Positions 1 through 9,684 of a DNA stretch of 63,596 bases are shown here, piece by piece. The position numbers and the translations under genes are program-made. The stretch spans positions 1 through 63,596 of the forward strand of contig JBBQKF010000006.1 of assembly GCA_038326615.1 (NCBI GenBank). Reading direction: 5' to 3'. Origin of the DNA: JBBQKF01 sp038326615 (GTDB taxonomy: Bacteria > Bacillota > Clostridia > Saccharofermentanales > UBA5734). The notes below the pieces were generated by a model. It was not told the DNA's origin and searched no databases. It saw only the letters and a program-made list of their open reading frames with translations. Numbering within the stretch: position 1 is the stretch's first letter; every line of letters starts with the position of its first letter.

Positions 1-31
1 CTGTTCGAAAGAATCCTTTGCTAGAATTTAA

Positions 32-394
32 TCATACGGAAAGGGTGAAAATCCTTCCTTCTGGAGTATCGAGGGAATTAAATTTGAAAAGGCAAAAATT
101 GAAATTTATTTTCGTTTTTCAGAGAGCAAGCATGATAGCATATCTATAAGAAATTGTGACTTTGATGCTTTTACTGATGGGCCTAATGTAACTATGGATG
201 CTGCATCAAAACACCATTTGGTTTACCAAAAGCCTGTTGCTCCAATCGAATCGCAAAACAACGGCAAGAACTCTAATGGTAGACCATCTGGGTTATCTTT
301 TGGAACTTTGATTCTAATTATTGTAATTTCATTAATTGCTTTTGTCAGAATAATGTCATTGTCATATTTCATAACAAGAAAAAAACAGAGTTAA
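32..394 (+). pseudogene. 3' end of a broken or truncated gene, membrane-anchored C-terminus
   Basis: The frame is open from just after a stop at 29-31 to the stop at 392-394, and reads as convincing protein well upstream of the first ATG at 194. It ends in a hydrophilic Asn/Ser/Gly linker, one strong transmembrane segment (around GTLILIIVISLIAF) and a short basic tail (TRKKQS). The reading frame before position 29 is closed, while another frame is open there, so the gene is either frameshifted near its 5' side or starts at a non-ATG codon. I do not recognise the family. Topology suggests an extracytoplasmic domain held by a C-terminal membrane anchor. The ATG at 194 alone would give 66 residues. 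Confidence 0.4.
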
Positions 395-414
395 CAATCC
401 CAAGAATTCTCTTA

Positions 415-442
415 GGGCTTATTTATAATTTTAAATAAGCTC
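415..442. terminator. Hairpin between convergent genes
   Basis: An 11-bp stem (one mismatch) with a 6-nt A/T-rich loop lies between two convergent genes, immediately beyond the coaX stop codon. No clear U-run follows on either strand, so it may be a weak bidirectional terminator or an mRNA 3' stabiliser. Confidence 0.4.
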
Positions 443-1222
443 TTACGGCTTAAAAGTTTTCTCGTTTTTCTTATAAATTAAAAATAGACCGTTTAGCATG
501 AGATCCGCATCATAAATAACCTCTATTTTACAATACGGCGCAATATACTTTGCTAGCCCGCCCGTTACAATTGCTGTCGCCTTCATTCCAATCTCATTTT
601 CTATTCTTTCTATTAAACCATCAATCATTGAAGCATTTCCGTAAGTTATTCCACTGTTCATGCTGTCAATAGTATTTCTTCCAATCACCTTTTTGGGTGC
701 TTCGAGGCTTATTCTAGGAAGCTGGGATGTTTTGCTGGAAAGAGCTTCGAGGGAAATATTGATACCTGGCATAATAATTCCGCCAAGGAAAGTTCCTTTG
801 TCATCAATTACGGAAACTGTTGTAGCAGTTCCTAAATCAAATATAACAATTGGTTTTGCATACTGAGCTATCGCTGCAACAGCAGCAACAACAAGGTCAC
901 TTCCAAGCTGCGCCGGGTTATCAGTCATTATATTCAAACCAGTTTTAAGGCCAGGTCCAACAACCATTGGCTCCTTCTTTGTAACTATGCTAGTAGCTTT
1001 CCTTATAGAATTAGTAAGTGGTGGAACAACAGACGAAATTATTGAACCATCTATTCTCGATGGATCAAAATCATACAGTTCAAGTATACTTTTGAGTTCT
1101 ATTGCATACTGCTCTTCAGTCTTAAGATGATTAGTTGCAAGTCTTGCAATAAAATAAATCTTATCTTCATCAATACACCCAAGTACTATATTAGTATTTC
1201 CAACATCTATTGCAAGTATCAT
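443..1222 (-). CDS. coaX: Type III pantothenate kinase (CoaX)
   Basis: This enzyme phosphorylates pantothenate to 4'-phosphopantothenate, the first step of CoA synthesis, in the cytoplasm. It has 259 residues, normal for CoaX. The ASKHA-fold phosphate-binding start is clear (MILAIDVGNTNIVLG), as are the PxQLGxD region (NPAQLGSDLVVAA), the second nucleotide-binding motif (FDLGTATTVSVID) and a late ATP-site motif (IVTGGLA). GGGGGACC lies just upstream of the ATG. It follows an ECF-type S component by about 70 bp on the same strand, which couples vitamin uptake to phosphorylation. Type III kinases are feedback-insensitive to CoA (family knowledge). Confidence 0.95.
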   Translation of the reverse strand: MILAIDVGNTNIVLGCIDEDKIYFIARLATNHLKTEEQYAIELKSILELYDFDPSRIDGSIISSVVPPLTNSIRKATSIVTKKEPMVVGPGLKTGLNIMTDNPAQLGSDLVVAAVAAIAQYAKPIVIFDLGTATTVSVIDDKGTFLGGIIMPGINISLEALSSKTSQLPRISLEAPKKVIGRNTIDSMNSGITYGNASMIDGLIERIENEIGMKATAIVTGGLAKYIAPYCKIEVIYDADLMLNGLFLIYKKNEKTFKP

Positions 1223-1291
1223 ATGGTCCCCCTAAATTTATTAAGACAGAATTTATATTGGTAAAACTATTTCTCAATGCCGATATGATTT

Positions 1292-2020
1292 CTATTTCTT
1301 AGTTTGTATTTTTGAAATCTGTATTCGTTTCTGTGATACAAGAACAGCTTTACAAACCGCTGTGACAATTATTCCGGCAAGAATCGCTTCAGGTATGCCA
1401 TTTGTAGCAATTAATGCAAATAGAAATTTGTAAAACAAGTCAACTGTCGTTCCTACTAATTTTGAAAAATCACCTGCAAAGAAAAGATAAATAAACCCAA
1501 GAACGAATATTGTATTTGTTAATGCGCCTGCAACGCCAGATACAGCAAGGCTAACAACCTCATTTCCTTTGAAACGTAATAATTTGCTAAGTCCTTTGAA
1601 AACCAGAAAAGGCACAATCCCAACAAGAATTCTTGGCACAAAACAGACAACAAGGCTCCATGCATTACCTTGAAAAGCACCAACAGAATAAAATGGAGAG
1701 AACGCAAATGATGATGCATCTGGCAAAAATGTTGCATTTAGAAGGCTTGTCATTCCAAAGACAAACCCAAGGAATGCTCCATAACGCGGGCCTAATAAAA
1801 TACTGCCTACAATTACAGGTATATGAATAATTGTTAATGCCGTTAACCCGATTCTTATGAACCCAAGCGGAGTGAAGGCAAAAAGAATAATGACAGCCAT
1901 TAGAAATGCTGCTGATACTAGGTCTCTTACTTTGATACGGGATTTGGTAACTGAATCATTGAGATTTGACAACTGAACTTTTGAGTCAAAAGACTCCTGA
2001 CTAAAATTGGTGTTTTCCAT
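1292..2020 (-). CDS. ECF transporter S component, probably pantothenate-specific
   Basis: This is an integral membrane substrate-capture subunit of an energy-coupling-factor importer, 242 residues. After a hydrophilic N-terminus of about 30 residues it has some six transmembrane segments. It carries typical S-component features, including the HIPVIVGSILLGPRYGAFLG stretch and a later FVPRILVGIVPF segment. The ECF A/A'/T module is not in this window and is presumably shared and encoded elsewhere. The specificity is inferred from position: the next gene in the transcript is coaX, and PanT-type S components are commonly found there. A strong AGGAGG precedes the ATG. Specificity for another vitamin cannot be excluded. 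Confidence 0.8.
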   Translation of the reverse strand: MENTNFSQESFDSKVQLSNLNDSVTKSRIKVRDLVSAAFLMAVIILFAFTPLGFIRIGLTALTIIHIPVIVGSILLGPRYGAFLGFVFGMTSLLNATFLPDASSFAFSPFYSVGAFQGNAWSLVVCFVPRILVGIVPFLVFKGLSKLLRFKGNEVVSLAVSGVAGALTNTIFVLGFIYLFFAGDFSKLVGTTVDLFYKFLFALIATNGIPEAILAGIIVTAVCKAVLVSQKRIQISKIQTKK

Positions 2021-2205
2021 AAATTTTCCTCCTGCTACTGTTCCTTCTCAAACATGTCGAGATTCGGATACAATGCTAATTTGATAATGTTATAGTACGA
2101 TTTTATTCTTTTCATGTCAACGCTTTTAAACAAATAGGCAATAAACAGTAAAAATACGTAATATAATTGCTGTTTTTACTCATTATTACAACAATATTCG
2201 GTCGC

Positions 2206-2248
2206 AAAAAGCACCGGCATTCTAAAATTTTAGAATGCCGGTGCTTTT
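2206..2248 (-). terminator. Rho-independent terminator of the rhamnose-type ABC operon
   Basis: A perfect 42-bp palindrome (2207-2248, 21-bp arms, GCACCGGCATTC core) lies 11 bp beyond the stop codon of the substrate-binding protein gene and ends in a T-run on the minus strand. It closes the operon that runs from about 8.3 kb. Confidence 0.9.
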
Positions 2249-2259
2249 GAGGAGGAGAA

Positions 2260-3354
2260 TTAATAGTTAAACTGATCAACATTCGTTTTATCAAATATGA
2301 GTGCTGGTCCAAGTACTACCATTTTGTCTTTTATGTCTCTTGCGCCAAGTCTGCCGGCTGTAAATGTTGTTGAGGAAGCTGTAATTGTTCCTTTTGACAT
2401 TTGATAAGCAGCCTGGATTGAAAGATATCCGAGGTCCATACAATTCCACAAAACGCCTGCATCGAATGGATTGTTATCATTTTTGATATACGCTTTAAGT
2501 CCATTCGGTGTCCCTAAACCAGTCATTGTTATTTTAGTAGGATCTGGTTTAGTTGCTGCTGCCTCATATTGTGAACCGAGAGCAGGTGCTGCCATTGAAG
2601 TTAATGCGATTGCAGCTTGAATTTGTGTTGCTCCAGGGCCCATTCTTCCGATTAGTGTTCCGCATTGTGTCTGTGTTGCTGTTTCATCAGCACCTGGATA
2701 ATAAACGTCAGTTGCTTCGTTTGCAATTTTCATCCAGCTGTAATCTGATGTTGCAAGTAATTTTTTAATTTCTGCAAGCCATGCTTGTTGGTTTGCATCT
2801 GTTTTAGCGGAAGAAACAACACCTAAATTAACTGATTTACTTGGGCCATAGCCTTTTGCAATTAATTTTTTAGCTGCGCCATCAACTAGTCCAAATGCAA
2901 CGCCTTCAGCTACAACCTGATTAATAAACAAGTCTCTTGCATCTGTTTGTGCATCTGCATCAAATGTCAAAACTTTAATTCCCTTGGATTGAGCTTTTTT
3001 GAGTGTTGTTGCAATAGCAGTAGGATCATTTGGCGAAACAAGAATAACATTAACTTTCTGTGCTATCCAGCCTTCGAGAATATCAACTTGTTTTTGGTTT
3101 GTAGCTTGATCCTGTGGTGGCCCATCATAAATAAATTCGATTTTAACTCCATCTTTGTTCATTTCGTCGACAGCTTCTTGTGCTCCTGTTTTAACTGCAT
3201 CAAAGTAGTTTTCCCCCTTGAATTTAGGAAGCATCGCGATTTTGATAGCACCGCTGCTAGTTTTGCTACAGCTGATCATGAGAGCGGATGGCACTAACAT
3301 TAGTACAACCAATGTAAAAGCCAAAATTCGTGAGACCATTTTCCCTTTTTTCAT
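2260..3354 (-). CDS. Sugar ABC transporter substrate-binding lipoprotein (RhaS/LsrB-like)
   Basis: This is an extracytoplasmic binding protein of the type I periplasmic-binding-protein fold (Peripla_BP_4), 364 residues. The signal peptide ends in a lipobox (ALMISC, Cys at about residue 29), so the mature protein is a membrane-tethered lipoprotein. The first domain resembles rhamnose and autoinducer-2 binding proteins: IAMLPKFKGENYF, YDGPPQDQA, VSPNDPTAI and VLTFDADAQTDARDLFINQ. It is the last gene of an ordered set (UroD-like protein, ATPase, two permeases, binding protein) and is followed at once by a strong terminator. A good GGAGG precedes the ATG. The ligand is not known; rhamnose-like or another small polyol/sugar is an inference from family. 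Confidence 0.9.
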   Translation of the reverse strand: MKKGKMVSRILAFTLVVLMLVPSALMISCSKTSSGAIKIAMLPKFKGENYFDAVKTGAQEAVDEMNKDGVKIEFIYDGPPQDQATNQKQVDILEGWIAQKVNVILVSPNDPTAIATTLKKAQSKGIKVLTFDADAQTDARDLFINQVVAEGVAFGLVDGAAKKLIAKGYGPSKSVNLGVVSSAKTDANQQAWLAEIKKLLATSDYSWMKIANEATDVYYPGADETATQTQCGTLIGRMGPGATQIQAAIALTSMAAPALGSQYEAAATKPDPTKITMTGLGTPNGLKAYIKNDNNPFDAGVLWNCMDLGYLSIQAAYQMSKGTITASSTTFTAGRLGARDIKDKMVVLGPALIFDKTNVDQFNY

Positions 3355-3533
3355 ACCTTACCTCCAAAATTTTATTTGCCTTTATGGCATGTTCCTATGA
3401 CTTTATGCTGACAGAAAAAGTGCTCTAACTCCCTCTGTTAAACAACCTATATAAATAATTTAAAACCAATATTATTTATCACATCAATATTATCAATAAT
3501 TGAAAAAATATCATCAATTGAAAAGTTAGCAGT

Positions 3534-4538
3534 TTATGTTTTTAATGCTGATGCAACTTCTGTTATTTCACTAGTCTTAACTGCTATTATTCGTTTCATT
3601 TTTGCTCTTTCATTAAGTACACTGTAAACAACAAGGCTTGTAACGAGAACCAATCCATTAACAATAGTCTGCATATCAATTGGAATGTTAAGAACAGTAA
3701 GTCCGCTATTTAATAACGCAATGATTAATGTTGCAAGAATTGTTCCTTTCATGTCTCCATATCCTCCCAAAATGCTTGTGCCGCCTAGAACAATTACTGT
3801 TACAACTTTTAATGCAAGACTCATGCCTGCGTCATACTTTATACTTGTAAACCGTCCAAGCCATATAAGCGCTGCTATTCCACATATTAGTCCGCTCATA
3901 ACATAAATTATTATTTTAACCTTATCGGTGTCAATTCCTGAATATTTAGTTGCACCTTCATTAAGTCCAATTCCTTTGAGTTCTCTTCCTAGAATTCCTT
4001 TAGATAAAATAAGTGTAAAAATTATTGCAAAAACAATATAAATATATATCTGAATTGGTATTCCAAGAAAGTTTGTTGTGCCTAATAATTCTGATATTTT
4101 GTACGAGTAGACACTATCACCTGTTGAGATTCCACGAGCGATTCCAAGATATAGAAACATCGTTGCCAGCGTAGTAACAAGTGGAGAAATTTTTAGTTTA
4201 GAAATAATAATCCCATTTAGAAGTCCACACAACACTCCAGTGGTCAGTGTAATTACAAGACCTGCAATCCCGCTAGATGTCTGTTTTGCAACAATTCCAC
4301 CAACCATAGCAGATAAAACAAGGTTTGATCCTACAGATAAATCAATCCCTCCTGTAATGATTATAAGGGTGACAGGTAAAGCCATGAGACCTATTTCTAC
4401 AATATTTTTTAACATTACTCCTATAAGATAATCCGGAGAAAGGAAAGCCGAATTAAGACTGGCAATCACTATAAATAGAATTATAAAAAGGAAAAGCAAT
4501 GCCATATTGAAGTTAAATTTAATTTTTGGAATTTTCAT
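3534..4538 (-). CDS. Sugar ABC transporter permease (RbsC/RhaP family)
   Basis: This inner-membrane permease of the BPD_transp_2 family has 334 residues and 8-10 hydrophobic helices. Family hallmarks are visible: the ITGGIDLSVGS motif after the second helix, GVLCGLLNG, and VTVIVLGGTSILGGYG near the C-terminus, the coupling region for the ATPase. It is the second of two non-identical permeases in this operon, as in RhaP/RhaQ or LsrC/LsrD, so the channel is probably a heterodimer. A ribosome binding site (AGAAAGGG) precedes the ATG. The binding protein gene lies 180 bp downstream. Confidence 0.92.
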   Translation of the reverse strand: MKIPKIKFNFNMALLFLFIILFIVIASLNSAFLSPDYLIGVMLKNIVEIGLMALPVTLIIITGGIDLSVGSNLVLSAMVGGIVAKQTSSGIAGLVITLTTGVLCGLLNGIIISKLKISPLVTTLATMFLYLGIARGISTGDSVYSYKISELLGTTNFLGIPIQIYIYIVFAIIFTLILSKGILGRELKGIGLNEGATKYSGIDTDKVKIIIYVMSGLICGIAALIWLGRFTSIKYDAGMSLALKVVTVIVLGGTSILGGYGDMKGTILATLIIALLNSGLTVLNIPIDMQTIVNGLVLVTSLVVYSVLNERAKMKRIIAVKTSEITEVASALKT

Positions 4539-4664
4539 TTTTATGCCCTTTCTAGATTGTAAATAAAATATATCTTTGCTCAGTTTTTAGTTTATTTTAA
4601 ATATTTCTTCCATGAGTTTAATCTGTCTAATAATTCATTCCGCAAGATTAGTCTGTTTCAAAAT

Positions 4665-5690
4665 CTATGCCGCAAGATTAGCCATTTTAACTTCTTTAAT
4701 AACCTTTGACTGTTTCTTTTTCATAACAAATCTCGATGCTGCAATTACAACAGATACAATAATTATTACTCCTTGTATTGCATCAGACCAGTCAGGACTT
4801 ATTCCCATATAGTTTATAGCAGGGGATATTATAGAAAGTATAAGCGCACCAAAAACTGTTCCTATCACTTTACCACTCCCTCCTGAAATACTAGTTCCAC
4901 CAAGCACAACCGCTGCGATGAAAGTCATTTCAAGTCCACTGCCCATTGTTGTTGTTACACGTTGACTTGCTGTTGCGATAATTGTACCCGAAACCCCAAA
5001 TAGTGCTCCTGCTATTGCGTATGCAATTACGATTGTCCGATCAACATTAATTCCTGCAAGTCTTGCACCATTTTTATTATTCCCAATTGCATAAAGTTTT
5101 TTTGAAAATTTTGAATATTTCATAAAAAGGATTGATATGATTGTTATCACTAAAACAATTACTATACTAGCTGGTATTATGCCAAATAATTTTGCATCAA
5201 ATGAGAGCCAGGTGAAGCTTCGTGGCAAGTCATAAATCGAACCTTCTACAACAATTGGCAAAATTCCAGTAAAGAGCTGTGTGGTGGCAAGGGTTGCAAC
5301 AATAGCAGGGATTCTAAGTTTAGTTATAAACAATCCATTTACACTGCTTAACAAAGCGCCAGTTATCATTGCTACGGGGAGTAAAACAAGGAGGCTTGCG
5401 CCTGTCTTTCCTACACCTGCAATTGTTATACATACAACTGATATTAATGCGCCTGAAGAAACATCAATGTTTGAAGTTATAATTATCAAATTCATTCCGA
5501 TGGCCGCAACAAGTACATAACTAAAGCGATTGAGGATACTCATGACATTGTTCAATTCGAAAAATCCTTTAGTAAAAAATTGAAGAAAAACTATAATAGC
5601 CAGCAAGAATATTGCTAGAAATAATTCCGTTGTGAAAAACTTTGAAATTTTAAGTTTTGATTTATTGTTTTTTAACATATTAGTAACCAT
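4665..5690 (-). CDS. Sugar ABC transporter permease (RbsC/RhaQ family)
   Basis: This is a BPD_transp_2 permease of 341 residues with about ten hydrophobic segments. The DVSSGALISVV motif replaces the more common DLSVG, and the coupling region reads AAVVLGGTSISGGSG. It is the first of two permeases and lies 40 bp after the ATPase gene, so it is co-transcribed. Start assignment is uncertain: neither the ATG at 5690 nor the internal ATG at 5678 has a strong ribosome binding site. Together with the permease at 3534-4538 it should form the membrane channel of the rhamnose-type importer. Confidence 0.92.
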   Translation of the reverse strand: MVTNMLKNNKSKLKISKFFTTELFLAIFLLAIIVFLQFFTKGFFELNNVMSILNRFSYVLVAAIGMNLIIITSNIDVSSGALISVVCITIAGVGKTGASLLVLLPVAMITGALLSSVNGLFITKLRIPAIVATLATTQLFTGILPIVVEGSIYDLPRSFTWLSFDAKLFGIIPASIVIVLVITIISILFMKYSKFSKKLYAIGNNKNGARLAGINVDRTIVIAYAIAGALFGVSGTIIATASQRVTTTMGSGLEMTFIAAVVLGGTSISGGSGKVIGTVFGALILSIISPAINYMGISPDWSDAIQGVIIIVSVVIAASRFVMKKKQSKVIKEVKMANLAA

Positions 5691-5730
5691 GATTGACTCA
5701 AGATAAAATCTTTTAAATCAATCATCCTTC

Positions 5731-7233
5731 CTATTGTATTTCCAAGGCAAGTTTTAGAATTTTTTCCTGCGTTGCTTCACTTCTGTCAAAACACCCTGCA
5801 ATATGGCCTTCTTGCATAACATAAATCCTGTCACACATTCCGAGAAGTTCTGGGAGTTCACTTGAAATCATTATGATTGTCAGCCCTTTTTGGGTGAGTT
5901 CACTAATCATTTTATGAATTTCAGCTTTAGCATTAACGTCAACACCACGAGTCGGTTCATCAAGGATCAATAGCTTTGGATTAAGCGCCAAGGCTTTTGC
6001 AACCGATACTTTTTGTTGATTTCCTCCTGAAAGGTTTGTCACAAGGAATCCTGTATCAGGTGCCTTAATGCCTATCTCCTCAATATACTTTTGGGCTACA
6101 ACGTTTTCTTTAGATTCGTCTAACATTCCAAATTTTGCAAATCGTGAAAGCTGTGGCATGGTTATATTGTTTTTAACACTCATATCAATTACAAGTCCAT
6201 ATTTACCGCGATCTTCAGAGACATAAACAATCCCGTTTTCCATCGCGTCATTGTAATGCTTAATGTTAATTTTCTTGCCTTCAAAAATCAAATCACCACT
6301 TGTTTTCTTAATTAGTCCACATAAAGTCTGTGCAAGTTCTGTTCTGCCAGATCCTGCAAGCCCAGCAAATCCAAGTATTTCACCATGTTTGACATTGAAC
6401 TCAACGTTGTTTAGTAATCCTGATACATATAAGTTTTCGGTTTTCAAAAGCTCTCCACCGATTTCGGTTTTAGTTTTTGGATAATAACTCTCCATGCTTC
6501 TTCCAACCATATCTTTAACTAATGAATCTTTATTCGTTTCGCTAACAATTTTTGTTGAAATATAATTCCCGTCGCGTATTACTGTAACTCGGTCACAAAC
6601 CTGAAATATTTCCTCAAGCCGATGACTGATATATACGATTCCAACTCCCTCTTCTTTCAGTTTTCGTATTATTGTGAATAATGCATCAACTTCACGTTGA
6701 GTAAGGGACGCTGTTGGTTCATCAAGAATTAGAATTTTTGCATCAAATGTGAGAGCTTTAGCTATTTCAATCATTTGTTTTTGCGCCATTCCAAGGGTTT
6801 TGATTTTAACATTAACATCGATTGATGAATTTAATCTCTCAAATATTTTCTTGGCATCTTCTGCCATTTTTTTATAGTCAATTACTGGAATGATACCAAA
6901 TGTTTTTTTTTGTTCTTCATGTCCAAGAAATATGTTCTCGAGAACTGTCATCTCTTCAAAAAGACTTGTTTCCTGATAAATTATAGATACACCTTTCCGA
7001 TACGATTCAAGTGGACTATTAAAGTCCTGCTTCTCGCCATTCAGAAATATTTCACCTTCATTTTGCTTATACACACCAGAAACAACTTTCATCAAAGTGG
7101 ATTTCCCTGCACCGTTTTCTCCACAAATTGCATGAATTTCACCGGGCATTAAATCAAAATTAATTCCACTAAGTGCAAGTACACCAGGAAATGTTTTTAC
7201 TATATTTTTTAGCTCTAGGACTGGTTGGTTCAT
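5731..7233 (-). CDS. Sugar ABC transporter ATP-binding protein, double NBD (RbsA/RhaT type)
   Basis: This 500-residue ATPase has two tandem nucleotide-binding domains and energises the importer from the cytoplasmic face. Domain 1 has Walker A GENGAGKST, a degenerate signature (LGMAQKQ) and Walker B ILILDEPTASL. Domain 2 has a non-canonical Walker A (GLAGSGRTE), signature LSGGNQQ and Walker B LLILDEPTRG, as usual for the carbohydrate-uptake transporter-2 family. Its ATG overlaps the stop of the upstream UroD-fold gene by 4 bp (ATGA). That means translational coupling and implies the two products work in the same pathway. Confidence 0.95.
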   Translation of the reverse strand: MNQPVLELKNIVKTFPGVLALSGINFDLMPGEIHAICGENGAGKSTLMKVVSGVYKQNEGEIFLNGEKQDFNSPLESYRKGVSIIYQETSLFEEMTVLENIFLGHEEQKKTFGIIPVIDYKKMAEDAKKIFERLNSSIDVNVKIKTLGMAQKQMIEIAKALTFDAKILILDEPTASLTQREVDALFTIIRKLKEEGVGIVYISHRLEEIFQVCDRVTVIRDGNYISTKIVSETNKDSLVKDMVGRSMESYYPKTKTEIGGELLKTENLYVSGLLNNVEFNVKHGEILGFAGLAGSGRTELAQTLCGLIKKTSGDLIFEGKKINIKHYNDAMENGIVYVSEDRGKYGLVIDMSVKNNITMPQLSRFAKFGMLDESKENVVAQKYIEEIGIKAPDTGFLVTNLSGGNQQKVSVAKALALNPKLLILDEPTRGVDVNAKAEIHKMISELTQKGLTIIMISSELPELLGMCDRIYVMQEGHIAGCFDRSEATQEKILKLALEIQ

Positions 7234-8321
7234 GGTTGCCTCCTGATTTTGCCGTACTTTTTTGCTGCATCAAAAAATGCATAAACATTTTCGACTGGTG
7301 TGTCTGGCTGCATATTATGAGCTGGTGCGATTATATATCCTTTTCCACCATTAGTTGCTGCAATACATCTTTTTACTTCTTCTTCAACATCGGCAGTAGT
7401 GCCATGTGGTAGAACATCCTGTACATCGATTGCCCCAAAGAAAATAAGCTTATCTGCATATTGGTTGTAGAGGAGAGACAGTTCCATGCCTTCCGCCATT
7501 GGCTGCAGCGGATTTAAAACATCTAATCCTATCTCAATAAGATCTGGTATTATTGGATTAATCGATCCACACGAATGATAAGCAATTTTGATTTCGGGGT
7601 TTTTTGCTTTAAATACATCAAACATTTTTTTCATTCTGGGCATAAAATGTTCCCGCCACATATCAGGAGATATCATCATTCCCTTTTGCGTTCCTACATC
7701 ATCGCCGGTCCAAATCATATCCACACCAAGTTCAATCATTTTTAATCCACAAAGTGTGCTATACTCAGCGATTCGGTCAAGCAATACAAAGATATAATCT
7801 TCTTCAGTTGCTAAATCCATAATGAATTTTTCCATCCCAACAAGATTCCATGCAAGCTCAAATATGCTGGCTTCCAAATCTCCGATGATTCCATATTGAT
7901 TTTTGTATTCTGAAATGTTTCTGACGGCAAATTCCCAGCGGCCAATATCAAGTGGATTCGGAAATGTATATTTATTTAAATCTTCAATTGATTCACAAAT
8001 AGATAATGGGCGAACAACTGCTTCCGAATAAAGGCCAACTGTTTTATACTCAAGACCCCATTCGTCCCTCACATTGCCATTTTGCAATTTGATTGTTGGG
8101 CTCCCTCGAGTTGCAGCTACGAGTACTGCATCATTCCCTAGTTTCAATAATATATCACGATGAGAAATCCTTGTTGCAAGAAATGAATCTTCCATTTGAA
8201 CATCACAGTGCAACTCGACTGCAAGAAGCTGTGCTAATTGTTCAGTCAGGTTTGCTACAATCGGAACCCGATCAGGACTAAGACCATTTATTGTAGCTAT
8301 AAATCTTTCTTTACTGTTCAT
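7230..8321 (-). CDS. UroD/MtaA-fold protein linked to a sugar importer
   Basis: This 363-residue TIM-barrel protein is of the uroporphyrinogen decarboxylase superfamily. It lacks the RQAGRY motif of true HemE and starts with PDRVPI, as in MtaA-like methyltransferases. The metal-site motif is AYHSCG (His249, Cys251). The third ligand position near the C-terminus is His335 (PAHNMQPDTP) rather than the Cys of MtaA. The stop overlaps the ATPase start by 4 bp, so it leads the transport operon. A methyl- or one-carbon-transfer role on the imported compound is inferred; no corrinoid protein is encoded in the window. It could also be a C-C or C-O lyase of the same fold. Confidence 0.85.
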   Translation of the reverse strand: MNSKERFIATINGLSPDRVPIVANLTEQLAQLLAVELHCDVQMEDSFLATRISHRDILLKLGNDAVLVAATRGSPTIKLQNGNVRDEWGLEYKTVGLYSEAVVRPLSICESIEDLNKYTFPNPLDIGRWEFAVRNISEYKNQYGIIGDLEASIFELAWNLVGMEKFIMDLATEEDYIFVLLDRIAEYSTLCGLKMIELGVDMIWTGDDVGTQKGMMISPDMWREHFMPRMKKMFDVFKAKNPEIKIAYHSCGSINPIIPDLIEIGLDVLNPLQPMAEGMELSLLYNQYADKLIFFGAIDVQDVLPHGTTADVEEEVKRCIAATNGGKGYIIAPAHNMQPDTPVENVYAFFDAAKKYGKIRRQP

Positions 8322-8454
8322 ATGACCCCCATAAAACCTTAATCAAATTAAATTTCACACCACTTGTCTTGTCTTTTCTATGGCATAATTTTAACACGAC
8401 TGTTTCTTGGAGGGTATATATTATCTAATTTGAATTATGCAAAATCTAATACAT

Positions 8455-9357
8455 TTACAAATTTCTAAACTCTGAGGGGGTCTTCCCTGTTATGTTTTTA
8501 AAAACCCGACTAAAATAGAACTGATCGGCAAAGCCTGTTTGTTCAGCAATATCAGCTATTAAAAGGTCTTTACGTTCTCTTAGCAATGCTTTTGCGCTTG
8601 AAACCTTAAGTGAAATCAAATATTCGTTGTAAGTCATATTTTTTGTTTTTTTAAATATTTTGCTTAAATAGGGCTGACTAATCGCAAATTTTTTGCAGAT
8701 AACTACAATACCATTGTCACAATCCAGATTAATTTTTAGATACTTGTCTATTTCATTGATAATTTTTTCGGCGTTAGTCAAATAATTCTCCGAATAATTA
8801 CCGTTTTTATGATTTTCGTTGTTATGGTTAATTCCATTAATAATTTCCGTATCGTTAACACCTTTAGAGCCGATAGCAATGTCTTTGACATTAACACCTT
8901 TAAAAATGTCCATATCATTCATATCGTTAATGTCTCTGATTAATGAATCGTCAAGTTTCAAAAGTTCTATTTGTTTTCGATTATCAAGCTTCAATGCGAT
9001 CTTGTCTAATAGTTTTAAAACTTTCGCTGGTTCAACTGGCTTAAGTAAATATTCTTCTGCGCCATAAATAAATGCATCGTGAACATAATCAAAATTGTCA
9101 TATCCACTTAATACAACCGATAAAACTTCAATACTGCTATCTGCAATTGTTTTCAAAAGATCAATCCCAGTTTCTCCGGGCATCTTAATATCTGTAAAAA
9201 TAACATCTAGCTTAAGATTCTCTATTTTAATTCTTGCTTGTTTTGCCGAAAACGCTTCCCCCACAATTTCAAATCGAGAATCCTTTTTTATAACTTTCTC
9301 TAGCGTATCCAAAATGGCCGGTTCATCATCAACTAATAGTATTCTATATTCAGACAT
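8455..9357 (-). CDS. Response regulator, REC plus AraC-type HTH (YesN family)
   Basis: This is a DNA-binding response regulator of 300 residues. The receiver domain has acidic pair D10-D11, phospho-acceptor Asp56 (FTDIKMPG) and the switch Lys in YLLKPVEP. The C-terminal ~100 residues are an AraC double helix-turn-helix (SQPYLSKIFKK, then GFADQFYFSRVFKNITGKTPSEFR). Between them lies an unusual Asn/Asp-rich low-complexity linker (about residues 143-195). It sits between the kinase gene and the rhamnose-type transport operon, which it most likely activates. The 494-bp gap to the kinase gene upstream is filled with tandem repeats. Confidence 0.93.
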   Translation of the reverse strand: MSEYRILLVDDEPAILDTLEKVIKKDSRFEIVGEAFSAKQARIKIENLKLDVIFTDIKMPGETGIDLLKTIADSSIEVLSVVLSGYDNFDYVHDAFIYGAEEYLLKPVEPAKVLKLLDKIALKLDNRKQIELLKLDDSLIRDINDMNDMDIFKGVNVKDIAIGSKGVNDTEIINGINHNNENHKNGNYSENYLTNAEKIINEIDKYLKINLDCDNGIVVICKKFAISQPYLSKIFKKTKNMTYNEYLISLKVSSAKALLRERKDLLIADIAEQTGFADQFYFSRVFKNITGKTPSEFRNL

Positions 9358-9568
9358 TTTTGACGTCCTTTCCTTAATAATTTCTATAATAATACATCCC
9401 TTCTAAAAATTATGAAACACTCATTACAACTTCGAAATTTATTTGAACACCAATTTAAGTTTTCGCATCATTTTTAGTTTCAATTCTAGTATTTTTTTAC
9501 TATTATAGTATTAGTATTCGTTTCTGTCCCTAATCACAAATTAGTATTTGTTTATTCTTTAATTTTTG

Positions 9569-9649
9569 TATTAGTCTTAATTTAGTTAATTTTTGCATTA
9601 GTCTTAATTTAGTTAATTTTTGTATTAGTCTTAATTTAGTTAATTTTTG
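9569..9649. repeat. 27-bp tandem repeat, 3 copies
   Basis: There are three near-perfect head-to-tail copies (9569-9595, 9596-9622, 9623-9649) of an A/T-rich unit containing TTAGTCTTAATTTAGTTAA, with a partial copy before them. It lies between the kinase and response regulator genes of the first two-component system. Confidence 0.9.
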
Positions 9650-9684
9650 CATTGAGATAGTCATGGCCCTATTCTTAGTCATGG

